64,000 nucleotides of DNA from Brucella pseudogrignonensis. Lineage in GTDB: Bacteria > Pseudomonadota > Alphaproteobacteria > Rhizobiales > Rhizobiaceae. Below, piece by piece: positions 19,415-28,181 of this stretch. The notes below the pieces were generated by a model. The model was not told the origin of the DNA. It was given only the letters and a program-made list of their open reading frames with translations, and ran no database searches. The position numbers and the translations under genes are program-made. Each line of letters opens with the position of its first letter. Position 1 is the stretch's first letter. The stretch spans positions 2,054,501 through 2,118,500 of the forward strand of contig NZ_JAVLAT010000001.1 in the NCBI RefSeq assembly GCF_032190615.1, in the 5' to 3' direction.

Positions 19415-19939
19415 TTAGCCTGCGTAGTTCAGCTTGAGCTTCGAAAGACCTACAGCCGCGTTAAGACCCTTCTGGCCCTGTAACGAGATCGGCTGAAGCG
19501 AAATTGTCTTCCACGAACCGCCAGTCAGAACGTTGGTACCGGCACCAATGCCGATAGCTGCGTTAGCTGATGCGCCGACATAACGGCCCTTCAACGCGCC
19601 TTCTGGACGAACGGTTGGAGCCCAAACAGCCCATGCAAGCTGGCCGCCATTTACAAAGCCAACATCAACGCCGAGCTTTGTGATGTTGCCGGTGTAGCGT
19701 TCCACTGGCCCTTGACCGCGAACTGGCTTGAACACGCAATCAACATCTTGCTGACTACCGATGATGACACCGATCGCAGGTGAAAGCTCGCAGGACAGTG
19801 TGCCGACTTCGGAGCGCGGCTGTGTGCGCGCCGATGAAGGCGAAGCAACATAATCAGCTGCAATGGCAGGAGCAGTCATTGCGATAGCTGAACCAACAGC
19901 CATGGCCGACAGGAAGGAAGTCGAAAAACGGAGAGACAT
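19415..19939 (-). CDS. DUF992 exported protein
   Basis: A 174-residue secreted or periplasmic protein with a signal peptide (1-27, ending TAPAIAA) and a DUF992-type body: VGTLSCELSPAIGVIIGSQQ, then CVFKP, RYTGNITKLGVDVGF and a Gly/Ala-rich end. Two cysteines could pair. The family is found in Rhizobiales and its function is unknown; its relatives are small beta-rich envelope proteins. The ATG at 19939 has AGAGGA at good spacing, and the longer frame to 20029 is rejected. A CtrA-like box lies about 110 bases upstream (20050-20065). Confidence 0.88.
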   Translation of the reverse strand: MSLRFSTSFLSAMAVGSAIAMTAPAIAADYVASPSSARTQPRSEVGTLSCELSPAIGVIIGSQQDVDCVFKPVRGQGPVERYTGNITKLGVDVGFVNGGQLAWAVWAPTVRPEGALKGRYVGASANAAIGIGAGTNVLTGGSWKTISLQPISLQGQKGLNAAVGLSKLKLNYAG

Positions 19940-20049
19940 GATGTTGTCCTCTAAAAATAAACACATATTGGAAGAGACGCTTATGCGAATCTCAAGGGCT
20001 GCCGAAGCAGCTTCCCTTACGAACCTCAATTAGGGCATTTTCGCGAGAA

Positions 20050-20065
20050 TTAAAGTTTTGTTAAC
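20050..20065 (+). promoter_or_regulatory. Candidate CtrA binding site
   Basis: TTAA-AGTTTTG-TTAAC matches the TTAA-N7-TTAA(C) consensus of the cell-cycle regulator CtrA exactly. It lies in the gap between the purN end and the DUF992 start, upstream of the latter. The site was found by eye only, and binding is not shown. Confidence 0.5.
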
Positions 20066-20112
20066 AAAAAAATTAGGGTGTGATGAAATTACCGCTTATT
20101 TATGCTGATAAG

Positions 20113-20730
20113 CTAAGCGCTGATAACCATTGCATCTTGTGACAAGCCAGTTTCTGCGTCGCCACTGGCAAATTTGCTGAGCGCAAGTGCGTAAAGCTTA
20201 TGCTCTGCCTTCAAGACGCGCGCCGCAAGCGCGCTCTCAGTGTCGCCTTCGATAATTGGTACAGCGGCCTGCGCCAGAATAGGGCCTTCGTCCATGCCTT
20301 CCGTCACCAGATGCACGGTGCAGCCCGCGAGTTTCATGCCAGCATCAAGCGCACGCTGATGTGTGTGAAGCCCGGCAAAAAGCGGCAGCAGAGAAGGGTG
20401 GATATTGAGGATACGGCCCTCATAAGGCGCAATAAACTTAGCTGACAACAGTCGCATATAACCTGCTAGGCAGATAATATCGGGGTTGAGCAGCGCAAGC
20501 GCCTCAAGGATTGCATCTTCATGTGCATCCTTGGAGGCATAATCTTTGCGGCTGAAAACCTGTGTTGCGATGCCCGCGGCCTGCGCTTTCGCAAGGCCAC
20601 CTGCATCGGGCTTATCAGAGAAAACCGAGACGATCTCAGCTGGAAAATCGGGCGCCTGAGCAGCGCGGATCAGCGCCTCCATATTGGAGCCGCCGCCCGA
20701 GATGAAAATGACGACCCGTTTGCGGCTCAT
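20113..20730 (-). CDS. purN: Phosphoribosylglycinamide formyltransferase
   Basis: Third step of purine synthesis: moves a formyl group from 10-formyl-THF to GAR. The 205 residues include the phosphate loop SGGGSN (11-16). The catalytic set is N109, H111 ([10 protein letters not shown]) and D147 (MDEGPI), each three above E. coli numbering. The start overlaps the purM stop as ATGA, giving a tightly coupled purM-purN operon. Confidence 0.97.
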   Translation of the reverse strand: MSRKRVVIFISGGGSNMEALIRAAQAPDFPAEIVSVFSDKPDAGGLAKAQAAGIATQVFSRKDYASKDAHEDAILEALALLNPDIICLAGYMRLLSAKFIAPYEGRILNIHPSLLPLFAGLHTHQRALDAGMKLAGCTVHLVTEGMDEGPILAQAAVPIIEGDTESALAARVLKAEHKLYALALSKFASGDAETGLSQDAMVISA

Positions 20731-21806
20731 AGTTTCAGTGTGCCCTGATAAACAACGCCTTCGCCTTCGCGCTTGACCATACGACCCAGCGCGACGACGT
20801 TTTCGCCTTCAGCTGCGAGTGCTGCAACGACTTCATCAACCTTGTCTGGCGAGACAACGGCGATCATGCCAATTCCGCAATTGAAAGTGCGCAGCATTTC
20901 AAGCGGCTCAACACCGCCGGTCTTGGCAAGCCAGGAGAACACGGCAGGAACGTTGATTGCATTGAGATTGATTTCAGCAGCCAAGCCTTCCGGCAGCACG
21001 CGTGGAATATTGTCTGGAAAACCGCCGCCAGTGATATGTGCAAGCGCCTTGATGCCATCTGATGCTTTGATTGCAGCAAGCAGCGGCTTCACATAAATGC
21101 GGGTCGGCGTCAGAAGCGCTTCGCCGAGTGTCTCGCCTTCTGCGAACGGCGCATCGGATTTCCAGCCAAGACCAGAAATTTCAACAATGCGACGTACAAG
21201 CGAGAAACCGTTAGAGTGAACGCCTGAAGACGAAAGACCAAGAATAACGTCGCCTTCTGCAACATCACCCTGTGGCAGCAAACGATTGCGCTCAGCGGCA
21301 CCAACAGCAAAACCCGCAAGATCATAATCGCCATCACGATACATGCCCGGCATCTCAGCGGTTTCGCCACCAATCAGCGCGCAACCAGCTTGCAAACAAC
21401 CTTCCGCAATTCCGGAAACGATGGCTACACCCTGATCAGGTGACAGCTTGCCGGTTGCAAAATAGTCGAGGAAGAAAAGTGGCTCTGCTCCCTGAACGAC
21501 AAGATCATTCACGCACATGGCGACGAGGTCGATACCGACAGTGTCGTGCTTGTCTGCATCAATAGCAATTTTGAGCTTGGTGCCGACGCCGTCATTCGCA
21601 GCAACCAGAACAGGATCGCTAAAGCCTGCGGCTTTCAAATCAAACAGGCCACCAAAACCGCCAATTTCGCCATCAGCGCCGGGACGGCGTGTGGAGCGAA
21701 CAAGCGGCTTGATCTTGTCGACCATCAGGTTGCCCGCATCAATATCGACACCGGCCTCCGCATAGGTCAGTCCATTTTTTGGGGTGGAGTTATTTTCAAC
21801 GGTCAT
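20727..21806 (-). CDS. purM: Phosphoribosylformylglycinamidine cyclo-ligase
   Basis: AIR synthetase, fifth step of purine synthesis, using ATP to close the imidazole ring. The 359 residues show [16 protein letters not shown] at the start, [21 protein letters not shown] and [16 protein letters not shown]. The ATG at 21806 sits behind AGGAGCAGG. An upstream frame to 21896 is rejected because it adds unrelated residues. It is divergent from perM, and the shared 290-base gap holds both promoters. Confidence 0.97.
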   Translation of the reverse strand: MTVENNSTPKNGLTYAEAGVDIDAGNLMVDKIKPLVRSTRRPGADGEIGGFGGLFDLKAAGFSDPVLVAANDGVGTKLKIAIDADKHDTVGIDLVAMCVNDLVVQGAEPLFFLDYFATGKLSPDQGVAIVSGIAEGCLQAGCALIGGETAEMPGMYRDGDYDLAGFAVGAAERNRLLPQGDVAEGDVILGLSSSGVHSNGFSLVRRIVEISGLGWKSDAPFAEGETLGEALLTPTRIYVKPLLAAIKASDGIKALAHITGGGFPDNIPRVLPEGLAAEINLNAINVPAVFSWLAKTGGVEPLEMLRTFNCGIGMIAVVSPDKVDEVVAALAAEGENVVALGRMVKREGEGVVYQGTLKL

Positions 21807-22099
21807 GACCTGCTCCTGAAACTGGGAGTGGATATTTAAGGGCGCAATGACATGAGATGGCTTATCCTGCAAGGCCACAGAGCCGGAAAAGCGCAAAACA
21901 GCGTAGGAATCTGCGGAAAATTACTGCCGTGAGGATTTATAGTCACCACACCCGTTTGCACTGGAACTTGTCTCTTGCATGTGCATTGCATTGTTTGTGC
22001 GTTGGACCGACTATCTTTCTCAGCCATCGTTCAAAAATAGTAATATAGCTATATGATCAAATAGTGCTACCGGCCTGTCTTTGCAGAGAATGGATTAAC

Positions 22100-23353
22100 A
22101 TGGTCAAGAAACCCGCGGCCCTAAGCGCGAAAACGAGCGATACAGCGAGCAAATCGATACAGCAGTCCAAAGCTGTAGCGCGTGATGGCGATATTCACGT
22201 CAATGTCGAAGTTGGTGGTTTCACCGGCTCTAGCGTGCGTCGTCAAGCCATGTTCTGGACTGGAACGCTGATCATTTTCCTGTTGTTTCTGGTCGTTTTC
22301 AGCCCGGTTTTGCTCCCTTTCGTGGCTGGTATGGCGCTGGCCTATTTTCTTGATCCTGTCGCAGACAGGCTTGAAAAACTAGGGCTTTCGCGATTAGCCG
22401 CAACCATCCTCATTTTGTTGCTGTTCCTGATGATACTCGTCGTTGGTTTGATGATCATCATTCCGATCCTTGCGACGCAGCTTGTGGATTTCATCGCCAA
22501 ACTGCCGGATTACATCTCTCAGCTTCAGGCACTTATGGCGAATGAAAACTCGCAATGGCTCAAACGCTACATCGGGATTGACAGTTCCACCATCCAGGAA
22601 AACCTCAGCGCACTGCTTCAGCAAGGGGCTGGTTTTCTATCCACATTGCTTCAGTCCCTGTGGAATTCGGGGAAATCTCTGATTGATATTGCGGGTCTTT
22701 TCATCGTTACGCCGGTGGTCGCGTTCTACATGCTTCTCGACTGGGATCGCATGGTTGATCGCATCGATTCATGGGTGCCGCGCAAGCAGCTTTACACCGT
22801 TCGCGGCATCGCGCGTGACATGGACGCAGCGGTTGCCGGCTTCGTTCGAGGGCAGGGTACGTTGTGCCTCATTCTTGGCACTTATTATGCCATTGGCCTG
22901 ACCTTGACGGGACTTAATTTCGGCCTGCTGATCGGCTTTTTTGCCGGTCTAATCAGCTTTATTCCCTATATTGGTTCCTTCGTCGGACTGGCGCTCGCAA
23001 TCGGTGTTGCACTGGTGCAGTTCTGGCCGGATTGGATCATGATCGTCGCTGTCGCAGGCGTGTTTTTCCTGGGGCAATTCGTGGAAGGAAATATCCTTCA
23101 GCCGAAGCTCGTTGGCTCTTCCGTAGGGCTGCATCCAGTCTGGCTGATGTTTGCTCTGTTCGCCTTCGGTTCTCTGTTTGGTTTCACCGGAATGCTGGTT
23201 GCTGTGCCTGCCGCGGCGGCAGTTGGGGTGCTTGTGCGTTTTGCGTTGAATCGCTATCTCCATTCTCCGATGTATGATCCGGTTTATAAGCGCTCTGAAC
23301 CCGATGAGGGGCTGCTGATTGAAGCTGGCGACAATGCAGGCAAAGAGAAATGA
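22100..23353 (+). CDS. perM: AI-2E family transporter / PerM-type permease
   Basis: An inner-membrane protein with about seven or eight segments in the AI-2E exporter family (PerM/YdiK/TqsA). The N-terminal 50 residues are polar. They are followed by a helical hairpin (LIIFLLFLVVFSPVLLPFVA), a long amphipathic middle region, FIVTPVVAFYMLLDWDRM and a C-terminal membrane block. 417 residues with the ATG at 22100; a GTG at 22064 is the longer option. Members export diverse solutes and the substrate is open. The neighbourhood of purMN divergent from perM-hda recalls the gene content around purM in E. coli. Confidence 0.86.
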   Translation: MVKKPAALSAKTSDTASKSIQQSKAVARDGDIHVNVEVGGFTGSSVRRQAMFWTGTLIIFLLFLVVFSPVLLPFVAGMALAYFLDPVADRLEKLGLSRLAATILILLLFLMILVVGLMIIIPILATQLVDFIAKLPDYISQLQALMANENSQWLKRYIGIDSSTIQENLSALLQQGAGFLSTLLQSLWNSGKSLIDIAGLFIVTPVVAFYMLLDWDRMVDRIDSWVPRKQLYTVRGIARDMDAAVAGFVRGQGTLCLILGTYYAIGLTLTGLNFGLLIGFFAGLISFIPYIGSFVGLALAIGVALVQFWPDWIMIVAVAGVFFLGQFVEGNILQPKLVGSSVGLHPVWLMFALFAFGSLFGFTGMLVAVPAAAAVGVLVRFALNRYLHSPMYDPVYKRSEPDEGLLIEAGDNAGKEK

Positions 23354-23392
23354 AATTAGAACGTAACCGGGTGAGATTTTCAGGAGAAAGCG

Positions 23393-24091
23393 ATGAGTGA
23401 CGCACCGCGTCAGATTCCGCTCGCTCTTGAGCATCAGCCCGGTTATCACCGTGAAGACATTATGGTCACGGGGTCAAATCGCGCGGCGGTAGACCTTATT
23501 GATCGCTGGCCTAATTGGGTGTCGCCGGTGGTGATTTTGGCTGGTCCGACGGGCGCAGGAAAAACACATCTCGCGGAAGTCTGGCGTGCTGCTACAGGCG
23601 CGCTGTTAGCTGATCCAAAATCCATCAGTGAGACAGTGGTACATGGTGCCGCTGAATATCCTGTGCTGATTGATAATGTCGGTGGTGCACGTTTTGATGA
23701 AACCGGCCTGTTTCATCTCATTAATAGCGTTCGTCAGAACGCGGCTCTTGGTCCGGGACCATCGCTGCTAATGACATCGCGTCTTTTGCCAGCCAATTGG
23801 AAAGTCAAACTTCCAGATCTTGCATCGCGCCTTAAAGCTGCAACGGTTGTTGAGATTGCAGAGCCGGACGATATGTTGCTTGGCGGCGTCATTCACAAGC
23901 TTTTCGCTGATCGTCAGATCAGTGTAGAGCCGCATGTGGTGAGTTATCTGGTTAGCCGCATTGAGCGTTCGCTTTTGTCTGCGATCCAGATTGTTGATCG
24001 ACTTGATCGTGCGGCGATGGAGCAAAAGACCCGTATCACCCGCACGCTTGCTGCACAGGTTTTATCAGAATCTGGTCACGATAAGGCATGA
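23393..24091 (+). CDS. hdaA: DnaA-related regulatory ATPase HdaA
   Basis: Homologue of Hda, which works with the sliding clamp to make DnaA hydrolyse its ATP after initiation. The clamp-binding motif QIPLAL is at residues 7-12. Walker A GPTGAGKT is at 51-58, followed by a degenerate Walker B (VLIDNVG). The AAA+ lid is present, but the DNA-binding domain IV of DnaA is missing, as expected. 232 residues. Its stop overlaps the next start as ATGA. The name follows the Caulobacter orthologue. Confidence 0.9.
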   Translation: MSDAPRQIPLALEHQPGYHREDIMVTGSNRAAVDLIDRWPNWVSPVVILAGPTGAGKTHLAEVWRAATGALLADPKSISETVVHGAAEYPVLIDNVGGARFDETGLFHLINSVRQNAALGPGPSLLMTSRLLPANWKVKLPDLASRLKAATVVEIAEPDDMLLGGVIHKLFADRQISVEPHVVSYLVSRIERSLLSAIQIVDRLDRAAMEQKTRITRTLAAQVLSESGHDKA

Positions 24092-24957
24092 AAGTAGCTG
24101 TCACCGGAGCCAGTGGATTCATCGGTGGCGCTGTTGTTCAGCAGTTGATGGGCGAGGGGCATGAGGTTGTCACGCTTTCGCGCCATGATTTGTCTGAACC
24201 CAATTTCACGGATGTTGATACCGTTATTCATTGTGCTGCTCTGGCGCATCGAACTGGTGCCGAACGCCCGCAGGCGGATGAATTTGATGCCGTCAACCAC
24301 CGCCTGACCATTGCGCTCGCAGAGAGAGCGAAGCAATGCGGTGTTCGTCGTTTTATCTTCGTATCGACAATCTACACAATCGCAGGCAATCCATCGCCGC
24401 TGATGCCGGATATGCCATTATTACCGCGCGACGATTATGGCCGTGCCAAAGCAAGAGCAGAAGCTACGCTCCTAACTATGACGGACATAGAGGTCGTCAT
24501 CGCGCGACCTGTGCTTGTGTACGGGCCAGATGCGCGTGCTAACCTTCTAGCGTTGATGAAGCTCTGCGACACAGCTTTGCCGCTGCCATTTGGAGCGGCC
24601 AATAATCGGCGCAGCTTTGTGTCGCTTGAGAATGTTGCTCGCGCACTCGCATTTCTTACCACCGCGCAATCAGAGCAGGTCTCAGGTAAAATCTTTCATT
24701 TGGCCGAGCCAGAACCGCGTTCAACGCGCGAACTGGTTTCAAAAGTCCGCGAAGCGCTGGGCCGTCCCCCAAGACTGATTTCTGTACCAGCCTTCATGAT
24801 GAAAACATTGCTGACGCTGGTCGGCAGAAAAACGCTTTATGAACAATTGTTCGGCGACATGGTCGCCGATACGTCGTCATTGACTGCAATTGGGTTCAAA
24901 TACTTGCCGGGTGACGCGCAAATCGCTGCCATGGCGAAGGCCGCCAGAAAAAATTAG
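24088..24957 (+). CDS. NAD-dependent epimerase/dehydratase family protein
   Basis: An extended SDR, 289 residues. The Rossmann motif TGASGFIGG is at 6-14 and IHCAALAH at 47-54. The catalytic triad is S93/T94, Y117 and K121 (DDYGRAKARAE). Members of this group act on nucleotide sugars (UDP-glucose or UDP-GalNAc type) for surface polysaccharide, or on other sugar nucleotides; the substrate cannot be named. It is translationally coupled to hdaA. Its 3' end overlaps the convergent SH3 gene by four bases, with no room for a terminator between. Confidence 0.87.
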   Translation: MKVAVTGASGFIGGAVVQQLMGEGHEVVTLSRHDLSEPNFTDVDTVIHCAALAHRTGAERPQADEFDAVNHRLTIALAERAKQCGVRRFIFVSTIYTIAGNPSPLMPDMPLLPRDDYGRAKARAEATLLTMTDIEVVIARPVLVYGPDARANLLALMKLCDTALPLPFGAANNRRSFVSLENVARALAFLTTAQSEQVSGKIFHLAEPEPRSTRELVSKVREALGRPPRLISVPAFMMKTLLTLVGRKTLYEQLFGDMVADTSSLTAIGFKYLPGDAQIAAMAKAARKN

Positions 24958-25748
24958 TTCTTCTGACCAACGGCCATTGGTGGCTGAATGCGAGCCTTCT
25001 GGGTCAGAACCTGTACGGGTGCTGCTGGTTCTGACTTCTTCGTCACCGAACCTGTCGTCATCATTTGCGCAGTATCTGGTTTGTTGCGGCCACCGCGCAA
25101 CTCGTCTTCATGCACCCAGCCAATCATATTGGTTGATGGGACGACAACACGATGCCACTTGCCTGTCTTGCCATAGGAGCGCATTTCGCGCCCGCTTTCG
25201 ACAGTACCGATAGCGGGTGATTTATCCCACGCATTTTTATGAATGGTGAGTTTTGTGCGGGCGTAGATCACAGATGGCGAATGCGCTGGCGTATTTGTGC
25301 CGCGCGGCGGCATTGGCAATGCACGAGCAGACGCCGGAGGTGGCGGTGGAGGCGCTACTTTTTGCGTCGGCATTGGTGGCTTTGGAGCTTGGATCGCGGC
25401 TTGCTGAACAGGCTTAGACTGAGAAGGCGCAACAGCAACTGCGGGGCGCGGGACAGGTCCAACAGCACCAGCATAATCTTTAGCGGGATTTTTTTTATCG
25501 ACAGGTTGTCTGGCTTCGGTTTTGGCCGGAGCAGATGGAGTGGCTTTTGGGGCAGGCCGCTGAAAAAGAGCAGTGAAAGCAGCTTGCGGGCTCTTATGCT
25601 GTGCCGTGGCCCACAGGCTGAAAGCACCCAGCCCAAGAATGGCGCCAAGTGCCAGAACTGGCGCGGATGAACCTGAATTACCCTTGCCTCTGGTCGAACG
25701 CCCGGTAGAGCGTTTTGCAGGGCGGGAACTCCGTTTCCGTGTTGCCAT
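24954..25748 (-). CDS. SH3-domain protein with membrane anchor
   Basis: A 264-residue protein. A basic start (ATRKRSSRPAKRSTGRSTRG) leads to one hydrophobic segment (about 31-47), a Pro/Ala/Lys-rich linker with a run of prolines (about 60-150), and a bacterial SH3 domain (about 158-220) with SVIYARTKLTIHKNAW and WHRVVVPSTNMIGWVHEDEL. The layout is that of an inner-membrane protein with a periplasmic cell-wall-binding domain on a flexible stalk. The function is unknown. It is convergent with the epimerase gene. Confidence 0.82.
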   Translation of the reverse strand: MATRKRSSRPAKRSTGRSTRGKGNSGSSAPVLALGAILGLGAFSLWATAQHKSPQAAFTALFQRPAPKATPSAPAKTEARQPVDKKNPAKDYAGAVGPVPRPAVAVAPSQSKPVQQAAIQAPKPPMPTQKVAPPPPPPASARALPMPPRGTNTPAHSPSVIYARTKLTIHKNAWDKSPAIGTVESGREMRSYGKTGKWHRVVVPSTNMIGWVHEDELRGGRNKPDTAQMMTTGSVTKKSEPAAPVQVLTQKARIQPPMAVGQKN

Positions 25749-25826
25749 ATGTCTTGTCCCCTGTCCGAATCGCTACAGGAAGACACTAATATGTCTTCCT
25801 TGGCATTTGGTTACCGGGGGCTAATA

Positions 25827-26531
25827 TCAAACAGAACGCGTTAGGCCACCATCCACGCGCAGGTTCTGGCCAGTGATATAAGCAGCACCTTCTGACGCAA
25901 GAAACGCGACAGTTGCGGCGATTTCTTCGCTTTTGCCATAGCGCTGTAAAGGCACGCTGTCGCGGCGTTCTTCAGTTGCGGGCAGGCTGTCGATCCAGCC
26001 TGGAAGCACGTTGTTCATCCGGATGTTGTCCGCAGCATAGGTATCTGCAAATACCTTGGTGAACGAAGCAAGGCCAGCACGGAACACGGCTGATGTCGGG
26101 AACATCGAGCTTGGCTCAAATGCCCATGCCGACGAGATGTTGATGATTGTACCGGATTTCTGCTTTTGCATGTATGGCACTATGAGACGGCTCGGGCGAA
26201 CGACATTCAGGAAATAGGTGTCGAGACCTTTGTGCCAGTCTTCATCGGTAATATCGAGAATCGGTGCGCGGGGTCCGTGACCTGCGCTGTTAACGAGCGT
26301 ATCAATACGCCCCCATTTTTCGACTGTCAGATCGACGAGCTTTTTGACATCATCAACCGACTGATTAGAGCCTGTTACGCCAATGCCACCCAGCTCTTTG
26401 GCCAAGGCTTCACCTTTACCTGATGACGAAAGGATAGCAACGGCAAAGCCGTCTGCCGCCAGACGCCGGGCTGAGGCTGCACCCATGCCGCTGCCGCCTG
26501 CTGTGATGATTGCTACTTTTTTCTCTGACAT
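25827..26531 (-). CDS. SDR family protein lacking the Tyr/Lys catalytic pair
   Basis: A 234-residue classical-length SDR. The cofactor region is TAGGSGMGAAS (10-20), with Ala in place of the first Gly of TGxxxGxG. NSAG and the Ser of NISS are present. The YxxxK pair is replaced by S147 and R151 in TSAVFRAGL. The C-terminal VLPGWIDSLP and GQNLRVDGGL are normal. The protein should fold and may bind NAD(P), but standard dehydrogenase chemistry is unlikely. It might use another residue, or act as a binding or regulatory protein. The gene looks intact, so this is a real variant and not decay. Confidence 0.86.
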   Translation of the reverse strand: MSEKKVAIITAGGSGMGAASARRLAADGFAVAILSSSGKGEALAKELGGIGVTGSNQSVDDVKKLVDLTVEKWGRIDTLVNSAGHGPRAPILDITDEDWHKGLDTYFLNVVRPSRLIVPYMQKQKSGTIINISSAWAFEPSSMFPTSAVFRAGLASFTKVFADTYAADNIRMNNVLPGWIDSLPATEERRDSVPLQRYGKSEEIAATVAFLASEGAAYITGQNLRVDGGLTRSV

Positions 26532-26643
26532 TTCCTGATCCTAAGGTGATGAAATTGTTTCAGTATGGAGCAAGTAGCGGAGGCTATTAAAATCCCAAAT
26601 GAATTTTCTTGAATTTAAGATTTCATGGCGCTGTTCGGCCAAT

Positions 26644-26671
26644 AAAAAAACGCCGCAATCGCGGCGTTTTT
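26644..26671. terminator. Terminator hairpin
   Basis: AAAAACGCCGC and GCGGCGTTTTT form a perfect stem around AATC. It lies 22 bases after the stop of the small gene at 26693-26848 (minus). Confidence 0.85.
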
Positions 26672-26692
26672 GAATGAAAGTGCTAAAGCAGT

Positions 26693-26848
26693 CTATTCCT
26701 GTACGGATGGCTTTTCCGTCGAGAAACTTACGCTCGAAGCAGAAGCGACGCGTTTCTCACTGGCTTCTTTTTGCTGCAACGCATTGCGGACTGCCGCCCA
26801 CTCATTTTCGTGACGGCGATAAAGTGCATCTGAAGTCTGGATGTCCAT
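26693..26848 (-). CDS. Small soluble protein, 51 residues
   Basis: A short gene starting MDIQTSDALYRRHENEW with the best ribosome binding site of this neighbourhood (GGAGGATCGA before the ATG at 26848) and a terminator just behind it. The product is charged and Ser/Ala/Glu-rich, with no hydrophobic stretch. A longer frame to 26920 has no such signal. No family is recognised. Such short proteins are often missed by annotation. Confidence 0.6.
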   Translation of the reverse strand: MDIQTSDALYRRHENEWAAVRNALQQKEASEKRVASASSVSFSTEKPSVQE

Positions 26849-27007
26849 TCGATCCTCCATTGGCTTGGCAGGCAAATAACATGGAGTGCGAAGAATCGTT
26901 GCATCACAAACCGTAAGCATTTGAAATCTTAATCGGTTTATATGTTTACAACCGATTTAGACTCACAACTTTTCGCAAAATTGCCGCGTCTTTCTCATTC
27001 TAAAGGA

Positions 27008-27154
27008 TTAGTTTTCCTGAATGGAAACGCCGCCTTCACCGATTTTCATTTCAATACCGGAAGGCTTGGTTTCCTCCTGATAGGTGTAAACAGCAAAACC
27101 CGCCACCACGACGATAAGAGCACCAATAATAAGATAAAGACCGTTGCGATTCAC
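27008..27154 (-). CDS. Small single-pass membrane protein, 48 residues, GTG start
   Basis: The frame begins GTG-AAT-CGC after CAGGAGTTCCAGA, a good Shine-Dalgarno. It encodes NRNGLYLIIGALIVVVAGFA, a membrane segment at about 6-23, then a polar tail with EETKPSGIEMKIGEGG and the stop TAA. The positive N-terminus predicts N-in, C-out topology. No family name is recalled. The signal plus coherent membrane topology make it a likely gene despite its size. Confidence 0.65.
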   Translation of the reverse strand: MNRNGLYLIIGALIVVVAGFAVYTYQEETKPSGIEMKIGEGGVSIQEN

Positions 27155-27338
27155 TCTGGAACTCCTGAAATTCTAACGATGCCCTTAAAACGCTTAAGCG
27201 AATTGTTGGTTCCTCACGCATGCTGAAATGTTAACAAAGGCCCGTAACAAGCTGTGTGTGAATAAAGATCTGTGTTTTTCCTTTTAGCACTTGCTTTATG
27301 TGCGCTGATTATCTAGGGAAGAGCCGCTTACAAAGCAT

Positions 27339-27415
<77 letters not shown>

Positions 27416-27566
27416 TTTTTCAAGAGAATTTATCAAGTAACAATGTCGCATCTCAATGCTGTGACGTGCGCCTTTATCGCGTTGACATGGTATGACGTGT
27501 GAACTATTCCGTTGTTAAAATTACTGCCCGTCATCGGGCTTAAGAATATAGATCAAGGTTCTTCAA

Positions 27567-27872
27567 ATGGTTGCGCGTATTTACCGTCCAGCTAAAACAG
27601 CGATGCAGTCTGGTAAAGCCAAAACGGATAACTGGCTTCTGGAATATGAACCAGAAAGCGCTCGCAAGGTTGAGCCGCTTATGGGCTACACGTCTTCGGG
27701 TGACATGAAGAGCCAGATTCGCCTGTCCTTCGATAGCCGCGAAGATGCGATTGAATATGCTACCCGCAATGGTATCGCTTATCGTGTGATTGAACCGCAT
27801 GAAGTGAAGCGTCGCAAAGTATCCTATTCGGATAATTTTAGTTTCTATCGTTCACAGCCTTGGACGCATTAA
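27567..27872 (+). CDS. Complex I accessory subunit, NDUFS4 homologue
   Basis: A 101-residue homologue of the mitochondrial complex I 18-kDa subunit (ETC complex I family). MVARIYRPAKTAMQSGKAKTD, LLEYEP and SQIRLSFDSREDAIEYATRNG are conserved features, and the protein ends with WTH. In alphaproteobacteria it associates with the peripheral arm of NADH:ubiquinone oxidoreductase. It is a single gene between two tRNAs and distant from the nuo operon (not in this window). A second complex I accessory homologue is at 39196. Confidence 0.92.
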   Translation: MVARIYRPAKTAMQSGKAKTDNWLLEYEPESARKVEPLMGYTSSGDMKSQIRLSFDSREDAIEYATRNGIAYRVIEPHEVKRRKVSYSDNFSFYRSQPWTH

Positions 27873-27923
27873 CAGCTTTTACCGGCCTTATGCTTTGTGC
27901 TATGGCCGGTTTCTGATGGTGAG

Positions 27924-28000
27924 GTCCCGTAGCTCAGCTGGATAGAGCACCGGCCTTCTAAGCCGTAGGTCACTGGTTCGAATCCAGTCGGGATCGCCAT
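27924..28000 (+). tRNA. tRNA-Arg (TCT)
   Basis: A cloverleaf of 77 bases with encoded CCA. The acceptor stem is GGTCCCG with CGGGATC. The D-arm is GCTC...GAGC. The anticodon loop CTTCTAA gives anticodon TCT. The T-arm is CTGGTTCGAATCCAG. There is no sign of an attachment-site duplication downstream. Confidence 0.94.
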
Positions 28001-28138
28001 CAAAACAATGACTTAGCGTCATTAATAATCTAAATTTTCAATTCATAATTTTTGACCTCAAAGAGTTCTGTCGAACTGTTTCAAAAAGCGACTGCGCTTT
28101 CGCGGACGGCTTTTATCAAAATTACATAATTCAGAATT

Positions 28139-28172
28139 GAAAAACGCCGCATGATCTGCGGCGTTTTGTTTT
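28139..28172. terminator. Terminator hairpin of the SH3b gene
   Basis: AAAACGCCGCA and TGCGGCGTTTT pair around a short loop, with an A run before the stem and a TTTTTTC run after. It ends 10 bases from the stop of the minus-strand gene at 28182. Confidence 0.85.
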
Positions 28173-28181
28173 TTCAAGTGT

